From NCBI GenBank assembly GCA_018700655.1, contig JABIUG010000076.1:1-10709 (forward strand): a stretch of DNA of 10,709 nucleotides. The letters run 5' to 3'. Numbering within the stretch: the stretch's first letter is position 1; each line of letters starts with the position of its first letter. Both the position numbers and the translations under genes were made by a program. The stretch comes from Rhodospirillaceae bacterium (GTDB taxonomy: Bacteria > Pseudomonadota > Alphaproteobacteria > SP197). Below are positions 6,379-10,709 of the stretch, piece after piece. The notes under the pieces were generated by a model, which searched no databases, was not told where the DNA came from, and saw only the letters and a program-made list of their open reading frames with translations.

Positions 6379-7756
6379 GAATGGGAAGGAAACAGTCCAT
6401 CAGGGGCTGGGCGGCCCTGGAACCATCGGGGGCATAGGACGAAATCTGTCCCTGCCAGTGGGCGGCATCGTCCAGTTCGGCAGCGAGATAACCGAACGCT
6501 GCGGTGGTGCGGGGTATCGCCGAGACCCAGCCCGTTCCCGTCATGCCATCGATTTCACTCGAGACCGGCAGGGCAATGCCATTGGGATCAAGATGGGTGC
6601 CGCTGTTGCCCAGAACGATCTGGGGCGGGCGGTCACCATCGAAGCTCAGGGCCTGTGCTTCATGAACATGGCCGGAAAGGACCATGGCGACGTTCTCTGG
6701 CAGGCTGCCATCCAGCGCGCCACGCAGGGTCTGCTGCCAGGCATCGCTGCCGTCGAAGGTCACACCGTTCGAGAGTAGGTTGGCACTCCAGAACGGACGA
6801 TGGGTCAGCAACCACACCGGCCCGGAACTTTCATCGGCCAGGGCCGCTGCCTGGCGCAACAGCGGTGTGAACAAACGCTCCTGATACGCGAAGTCTGCCG
6901 CGTCCTGCCAATTCGCGGAATCGCAACCGTTGGAATTGTCGAGCACGACCATGTCGAGATCGGCGATGGAAATGGCATAGGGTTCTGTCGTCACGATGGG
7001 CGCATCGCAGATCGGCTCGCCAAAGAGCGGGGCGAGCAGCGATGAATGGGGATCGAGCAGGTAAAACCAGCCATCACCGCCACGGCTGCATAGCTCATGG
7101 TTGCCGCGCACCACGACCCAGGGCGCCAGGCTCATCAGATCTGCCGATGGCGCCATCAGATCATCGTTCCATGTCTCCCAGTCGGAAAGGTCGTGGAGCG
7201 AGACGTAACCGACATCTGCTGCAGGAACACAACCGTCATAAACACGCGGGTCATCCTTGGCGCGCCGCGACGGCGTACCGCGATAGTCATAGTCGCCGAC
7301 ATGAATGACAAGATCGGGTTGCTGTTCCACCGCAGCCGCAATCAATTCGGGATAAGGCCAGCCCGTGGTGCAGTTCTGGTGCGAGGGTGAGCAACCGGAA
7401 TCGCCGAAAATGGCGAGATCAAGGGCACCGCCATCGTGCCCGGCCATGGTAGGTACAGAGGTGCCATCGACCGTCACGGTGGCATCAAGGGGTGCCTTGG
7501 CCTCGCAAACCGTCACCGGAAACTGATCGGCATCCGGGTTCTGACGTTTGCTGACAGGGGCATCGGCCCCGTTAACAACAAATGCCGGGCAGTCAGCCCC
7601 GGCACCATCGACCACGGCGCGGACCAGCAGCACGGTCGTGTCGTTGACGGGGTCATGGGCCACGAGGCTGTAGGACGTGACAACCCCGGCGTCGGCCCGG
7701 CCAGGCAGGATGGCGACCGAAAGCGCAAGAAACAGGCACGTAAAGACACGTTTCAT
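6344..7756 (-). CDS. Secreted purple-acid-phosphatase-like metallophosphoesterase
   Basis: 470 residues from ATG 7756. The longer frame to 7924 runs through a palindromic repeat and is not a credible N-terminus. A signal peptide is clear: MKRVF, a hydrophobic core, then ADA before GVV (cleavage near residue 23), so the protein is exported. The metal-site motifs of calcineurin-like enzymes appear in order: FGDSG (D119), GDYDY (D155, with Tyr158 in the GDxxY position typical of purple acid phosphatases), GNHE (218-221), LLTH (H319) and GHVH (362-365). The mature part has ten Cys, which could form disulfides in the periplasm. A phosphomonoesterase or diesterase role is likely, with substrate unknown. 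It lies between MaoC and DUF35 genes with which it has no obvious functional link, and its stop lies 35 bases inside the DUF35 gene. Confidence 0.85.
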   Translation of the reverse strand: MKRVFTCLFLALSVAILPGRADAGVVTSYSLVAHDPVNDTTVLLVRAVVDGAGADCPAFVVNGADAPVSKRQNPDADQFPVTVCEAKAPLDATVTVDGTSVPTMAGHDGGALDLAIFGDSGCSPSHQNCTTGWPYPELIAAAVEQQPDLVIHVGDYDYRGTPSRRAKDDPRVYDGCVPAADVGYVSLHDLSDWETWNDDLMAPSADLMSLAPWVVVRGNHELCSRGGDGWFYLLDPHSSLLAPLFGEPICDAPIVTTEPYAISIADLDMVVLDNSNGCDSANWQDAADFAYQERLFTPLLRQAAALADESSGPVWLLTHRPFWSANLLSNGVTFDGSDAWQQTLRGALDGSLPENVAMVLSGHVHEAQALSFDGDRPPQIVLGNSGTHLDPNGIALPVSSEIDGMTGTGWVSAIPRTTAAFGYLAAELDDAAHWQGQISSYAPDGSRAAQPLMDCFLPIRDGVFCEPPAP

Positions 7757-7775
7757 GGCTCGTCCCTTCCTTCCG

Positions 7776-7890
7776 CCGTCATCGCCCCACTTGATGGGGC
7801 GATCCAAGCCGCGATCGAGATATCTGCACCGCCGGCAGGGTGCCATGGAGTCATCGGTATAGATGGCCCGGTCAAGCCGGGCCATGACGG
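7776..7890. repeat. Intergenic palindromic repeat element, copy 2 (two hairpins)
   Basis: The plan is the same as at 3941-4046. The left stem is 7781-7789 with 7795-7803 (ATCGCCCCA/TGGGGCGAT, loop CTTGA). The right stem is 7863-7871 with 7877-7885 (ATGGCCCGG/CCGGGCCAT, loop TCAAG). CCGTC and GACGG sit at the outer ends. The left arm is nearly identical to the reverse complement of the right arm of copy 1, while the roughly 60-nt middle is different. It occupies the 160-nt space between a MaoC gene and the phosphoesterase start. There it could terminate or attenuate the upstream transcript or shield its 3' end. Confidence 0.85.
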
Positions 7891-7916
7891 GTTGTTTGGA
7901 TGTGGAATGTTCATGC

Positions 7917-8774
7917 TCATGCAATCTCCGCCAGGCCGTTGTTCAGCACCACGGCATCACGTTCGACCACACGTGCCCGGAACGATACTTCCGTGCCATC
8001 AACCCACATCTCCGTGCGGATCGTCTCACCGGGGAACACCGGCGCGGAAAACCGGACATCGAAGCGTTTGAGTCCTGCGGGTTCATAGCCGCACAGGGTT
8101 TTCAGAACAGCGTGTCCCGCGACGCCGAAGGTGCAGAGACCGTGCAGGATCGGGCGCTCGAAGCCGGCCTCGCGCGCGACATCGGGGTCGGCATGGAGCG
8201 GATTACCGTCACCGTTCAGGCGATAGATCAGGGCCTGCTGCGGCAGGGTGGGCAGGTCGCAGACATGATCGGGCGCGCGGTCGGGCAGCTTGTGCACACT
8301 GCGAACGGGCCCCGAAGGCCCGCCGAAACCACCGTCACCGCGGGCAAAGGTCGTGCGCGTGATCGTGGCGACCGGTTCGTCCGTGGTGGCATCAAAAACT
8401 TCGCGCGTCATGTAGATCAGCGCACCACGACCCTCGCCCTTGTCGATGATCTCGTCGATGCGGCTTCGTGTGACGAAACTGCCCTGCGACGGGAGAGGCC
8501 GATGCAGTACCATGCCCTCTTCGCCATGCACGACCTTTTTCCAGTCGACACCCGTTTCGGGGTCACGCAACCAGAAATGCGACGATGCCAGGACCACGGC
8601 CATGGTCGGCAGCGCCAGCATGTCCTCCTCCCAGGTAAAACGAAGCTGGTCGTTGTCTTCCGGGTCAAAACCCAGACCCACGCCCAGGGCATAAAGCGCT
8701 GAATCCTGCCAGCGCCAGTCGAGCCCATGTTCGCCGAAATCCCAGGCCTTGAGTTTCTCGTAGTCGATTGCCAT
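7917..8774 (-). CDS. MaoC-type (R)-specific enoyl-CoA hydratase 2
   Basis: 285 residues with a double hot-dog layout: a degenerate N-terminal hot-dog (about 1-150) and a catalytic C-terminal one. The hydratase-2 motif is intact: YRLNGDGNPLHADP (184-197) with D189, N191 and H194, followed by AGFERPILHGLCTFG. This matches the hydratase-2 domain of peroxisomal multifunctional enzyme 2, which adds water to 2-enoyl-CoA to give (3R)-hydroxyacyl-CoA. Four bases separate it from the upstream MaoC paralogue, and the hydroxyacyl-CoA dehydrogenase lies one gene further up, so product passing is likely. ATG 8774 is the start. Function well supported; chain type (branched, steroid, isoprenoid) unknown. 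Confidence 0.92.
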   Translation of the reverse strand: MAIDYEKLKAWDFGEHGLDWRWQDSALYALGVGLGFDPEDNDQLRFTWEEDMLALPTMAVVLASSHFWLRDPETGVDWKKVVHGEEGMVLHRPLPSQGSFVTRSRIDEIIDKGEGRGALIYMTREVFDATTDEPVATITRTTFARGDGGFGGPSGPVRSVHKLPDRAPDHVCDLPTLPQQALIYRLNGDGNPLHADPDVAREAGFERPILHGLCTFGVAGHAVLKTLCGYEPAGLKRFDVRFSAPVFPGETIRTEMWVDGTEVSFRARVVERDAVVLNNGLAEIA

Positions 8775-8778
8775 GACC

Positions 8779-9645
8779 TTAGTTCCTCAGGTCGACGCGG
8801 CCGTTGTCGATCACGACGGCATCGCGGGCGAGCGCACGCACACGGAAGAAAATCTGTTGGCCCTCGCGCCAGATTTCCGTGCCCAGGCGTTCGCCGGGAT
8901 AAACCGGTGCGCTGAAGCGCCCGTAGAACCGCCCAATGGCATCGGGATCGTGATCACAACAGGCCGCGACAACGGCATGACAGGCGATGCCATAGGTCGC
9001 AAGGCCATGGAGGATCGGGCCGTCGAACCCGGCCTGGCGTGCGAACTCCGGATCGGCGTGGATTTTGTAGTAGTCGCCGCTCAAGCGGTAGAGCAAGGCA
9101 GCCTGGCGCGGCACCAGACGCTCGACCCTGTGATCGGGTGTACGTTCGGGCATGACCGGACGATCCAGCTTTGGCGGCAGATCACTACCGAACCCGCCGG
9201 CACCCAGCAACACGGCGGTCTGACGGCGGGTCGCCAGGGCTTCCCCGCTTGCCTGATCGACCAGCGTATCTTCGGTTACCAGAATGCCGTGGCTGCCTTC
9301 GCCCCGGTCGTAGAGGCCGACCACGCGGGTCTGGCCGCGCACCGCACCTTGGGCCGGGATCGGACGATGAATCTCCAGCGTCTCGTCGCCATGAACATTG
9401 GGGGCACCACCCAGGCCGAACGCCGGATCGGACAACCACAACAGGGGATCGCCCAGCACCGTGGCAAAACAGGGCAACACCTTCGGGCCCCATTCTTCAT
9501 AGACGAACGGCAGTTCGTCGTGATCGACTGGGTCGGCGCCCAAGCCCAGCCCGAGCGCATAAAGGATCACGTCGCGCGCGGTGTAGCCGGTCGCATGGGG
9601 CGGCGTGGCATAAGCCGCGACCTTGTCTGGATCGGGCCGGATCAC
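8779..9645 (-). CDS. MaoC/hydratase-2 paralogue with altered active-site motif
   Basis: 288 residues from GTG 9645, which overlaps the upstream dehydrogenase stop (GTGA). It aligns along its whole length with the next MaoC gene: LYALGLGLGADPVDHDELPFVYEE corresponds to the partner's LYALGVGLGFDPEDNDQLRFTWEE, and both have YRL-GD, HADP and GPILHGL blocks. The hydratase-2 signature is changed: GDYYKIHADP keeps D191 and H196 but replaces the expected Asn by Tyr193 and Pro-Leu by Lys-Ile. The partner has GDGNPLH at the same place. It may have lower or different hydratase activity, or serve as the non-catalytic half of a heterodimer, as in ChsH1/ChsH2-type enzymes. Family sure, activity uncertain. 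Confidence 0.9.
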   Translation of the reverse strand: MIRPDPDKVAAYATPPHATGYTARDVILYALGLGLGADPVDHDELPFVYEEWGPKVLPCFATVLGDPLLWLSDPAFGLGGAPNVHGDETLEIHRPIPAQGAVRGQTRVVGLYDRGEGSHGILVTEDTLVDQASGEALATRRQTAVLLGAGGFGSDLPPKLDRPVMPERTPDHRVERLVPRQAALLYRLSGDYYKIHADPEFARQAGFDGPILHGLATYGIACHAVVAACCDHDPDAIGRFYGRFSAPVYPGERLGTEIWREGQQIFFRVRALARDAVVIDNGRVDLRN

Positions 9646-10559
9646 ACCGGATCCCAGCCGAAGACGTCAGCGGAAACATCCAGCGGGTAAAGATCACTGG
9701 CAAAGGCCGGGCCCATCTGCTCGGCCAGAGCCTGGGGGGTCCAGCCGCCATCGCGATGGAGCGAGCGGATCGGCCGGGGCTGGCTCATCAGGAAGACCTC
9801 GTTGCCCCGGACACAATAGATCTGACCGGTGACCTCGGCGGCGGCATCGCTCGCCAGATAAACCACCATCGGCGCGATCTTGGCCGGGGTCAGCGACTTC
9901 AGCTTGTCGACCCGGGCCTGCTGGTCCTCGGTATCGGTCGGGATCGACCCGATCATGCGCGACCAGGCAAAGGGAGCGATGCAGTTTGAACGCACGCCGA
10001 ACCGGCTCATGTCGATCGCAATACCGCGCGACAGGCCGACAATGCCCATCTTGGCTGCGGCATAATTGGCCTGTCCGACGTTGCCGATCAGCCCCGAGGT
10101 CGAGGTGAAGTGGACAAAGGAGCCCGAGCCCTGTTCACGGAAGAGGGCGGCTGCAGCCCTGCTGGTGTTGAAGCTGCCGCGCAGATGGACATCAAGCACG
10201 GCCTCGAAATCGGCATGGCTCATCTTGTGGAAGATCCCGTCACGCAGAATGCCGGCATTGTTGACGACGACATCGATCCTGCCGAAGGCATCAAGAGCCG
10301 TCGCGATCATGCGCTGTGCGCCCGCGGGATCAGCAACATTGTCACCATTGATCACCGCTTCGCCGCCTGCCGCGCGGATCGCCTCCACCGCTTCGGCAGC
10401 AGGCCCCTGATCTTCTCCGGCGCCATCAAGTGAGGCACCGAGATCGTTGACCACGACCGCAGCGCCTTCGCTGGCCATCAACAACGCGATCTCGCGCCCG
10501 ATGCCGCGACCTGCGCCGGTCACCAGCGCGACCTTGCCAGCCATCATGCCGTCAGCCAT
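9642..10559 (-). CDS. MFE-2-type (3R)-hydroxyacyl-CoA dehydrogenase (short-chain dehydrogenase/reductase)
   Basis: 305 residues from ATG 10559, chosen because GAGGGAG lies six bases upstream; TTG 10574 would add five residues. SDR landmarks: TGAGRGIG (14-21) for NAD(P), VVVNDLG after the second strand, which fits NAD, NNAG (100-103), DVHLRGSF, and the catalytic Ser153, Tyr166 and Lys170 in STSGLIGNVGQANYAAAK. These stretches, especially VNNAGILRD, VHLRGSF and GNVGQANY, closely resemble the dehydrogenase domain of eukaryotic multifunctional enzyme type 2. The enzyme would oxidise (3R)-hydroxyacyl-CoA to 3-oxoacyl-CoA. A C-terminal extension of about 50 residues follows the core, as in relatives where this domain is fused to a hydratase. 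First gene of the minus-strand block, coupled by GTGA to the MaoC paralogue. Confidence 0.92.
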   Translation of the reverse strand: MADGMMAGKVALVTGAGRGIGREIALLMASEGAAVVVNDLGASLDGAGEDQGPAAEAVEAIRAAGGEAVINGDNVADPAGAQRMIATALDAFGRIDVVVNNAGILRDGIFHKMSHADFEAVLDVHLRGSFNTSRAAAALFREQGSGSFVHFTSTSGLIGNVGQANYAAAKMGIVGLSRGIAIDMSRFGVRSNCIAPFAWSRMIGSIPTDTEDQQARVDKLKSLTPAKIAPMVVYLASDAAAEVTGQIYCVRGNEVFLMSQPRPIRSLHRDGGWTPQALAEQMGPAFASDLYPLDVSADVFGWDPV

Positions 10560-10577
10560 CCCGAACTCCCTCAAATC

Positions 10578-10592
10578 AACAGTGCTACTGTT
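10578..10592. promoter_or_regulatory. Palindrome in the divergent promoter region, candidate operator
   Basis: AACAGT-GCT-ACTGTT is a perfect 6-bp inverted repeat with a 3-nt centre. It lies 19 nt upstream of the dehydrogenase ATG and 56 nt before the divergent gene. It overlaps the proposed minus-strand -10 box, so a dimeric repressor bound there could block the block's first gene. No regulator gene is present in the window to pair with it. Confidence 0.45.
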
Positions 10593-10615
10593 CCTTCACG
10601 GGACCATGCGGTCAA
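10587..10615 (-). promoter_or_regulatory. Possible sigma-70-type promoter of the beta-oxidation block
   Basis: On the minus strand, TTGACC (10615-10610) is five of six to the -35 consensus. AACAGT (10592-10587) follows at exactly 17 nt but is only three of six to the -10 consensus. The untranslated leader would be roughly 20 nt. The weak -10 makes this tentative. Confidence 0.33.
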
Positions 10616-10647
10616 TGATGAGTCGCGGGAAACACAGGAATGAAGCC

Positions 10648-10709
10648 ATGAATGACGCACTTTATGCCCGGTTGGCCGGTCTGACGACGGCGACGGTCTC
10701 GACCCAGCT
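10648..10709 (+). CDS. Probable RraA-like protein, N-terminal fragment (runs off window)
   Basis: Only 20 codons and two bases are visible, starting ATG 10648 with AGGA upstream. The peptide LAGLTTATVSTQL resembles the start of RraA-family proteins (a 'TATLTTQL' type stretch). That family includes regulators of RNase E and 4-hydroxy-4-methyl-2-oxoglutarate aldolases. It is divergent from the beta-oxidation block and shares its 88-nt upstream region. The fragment is too short for a secure call. An ATG at 10640 in another frame closes after three codons and is not a start of this gene. Confidence 0.5.
   Translation, partial: MNDALYARLAGLTTATVSTQ

Noticed and set aside
6534..6560. CCCGTCATG-like motif resembling an arm of the repeat element
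   Set aside because: It lies inside phosphoesterase coding sequence and has no hairpin stem or partner arm.
7757..7924. N-terminal extension of the phosphoesterase (56 extra residues)
   Set aside because: The extension is a translation of palindromic repeat copy 2, and the signal peptide begins at the ATG at 7756.
1..10709. CRISPR array, tRNA, rRNA or insertion sequence
   Set aside because: No regularly spaced direct repeats, no tRNA cloverleaf and no transposase were seen on either strand. The only repeats found are the two hairpin-pair elements.

Overview
The window is GC-rich, with dense gene packing, ATGA/GTGA/TGATG overlaps between genes, and two copies of an intergenic palindromic element of a kind I associate with alphaproteobacteria (mistranslated, it reads like 'MARLDRAI ... 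DRPIKWGDD'). I infer an alphaproteobacterium, plausibly an environmental or marine one that makes selenoproteins. The sequence does not fix the genus.

Layout. Positions 1-3930 (+ strand) hold a tightly coupled operon: the 3' end of a phthalate-type Rieske oxygenase large subunit, a D-2-hydroxyacid dehydrogenase, a glutamine-synthetase-fold ligase, and a MetX-like alpha/beta-hydrolase acyltransferase. A GC-rich hairpin pair (3941-4046) separates it from a convergent minus-strand block. Reading that block in its own direction (10559 down to 4061), the genes are: an MFE-2-type (3R)-hydroxyacyl-CoA dehydrogenase, two MaoC/hydratase-2 paralogues, a second copy of the hairpin-pair element, a secreted purple-acid-phosphatase-like metallophosphoesterase, a DUF35 Zn-ribbon/OB-fold protein, a thiolase-fold protein without the usual Cys nucleophile, and a deiodinase-like protein. 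At 10648 a divergent gene begins, probably RraA-like.

Main discovery. The last minus-strand gene is broken by an in-frame TGA (4585-4583) exactly where iodothyronine deiodinases carry selenocysteine (FGSYS-U-AYC compared with FGSCT-U-PPF). The frame stays open for about 170 more codons, which carry the deiodinase EAH motif, a second His at the expected distance and a thioredoxin-fold C-terminus. A hairpin fitting the bacterial SECIS consensus lies just downstream of the UGA. I therefore read it as one bacterial deiodinase-like selenoprotein with a U-x-x-C motif, not as two ORFs or a pseudogene. It sits at the end of a lipid/steroid-like side-chain beta-oxidation block.

How the genes may work together. 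Dehydrogenase plus hydratase-2 is a split version of peroxisomal multifunctional enzyme type 2. Adding a Cys-less thiolase homologue with a DUF35 partner resembles the ChsH/Ltp2 retro-aldolase logic of steroid side-chain removal. The left operon (oxygenase, hydroxyacid dehydrogenase, glutamine-synthetase-like ligase, acyltransferase) looks catabolic, possibly for an aromatic or amine substrate. No substrate can be named from sequence alone.
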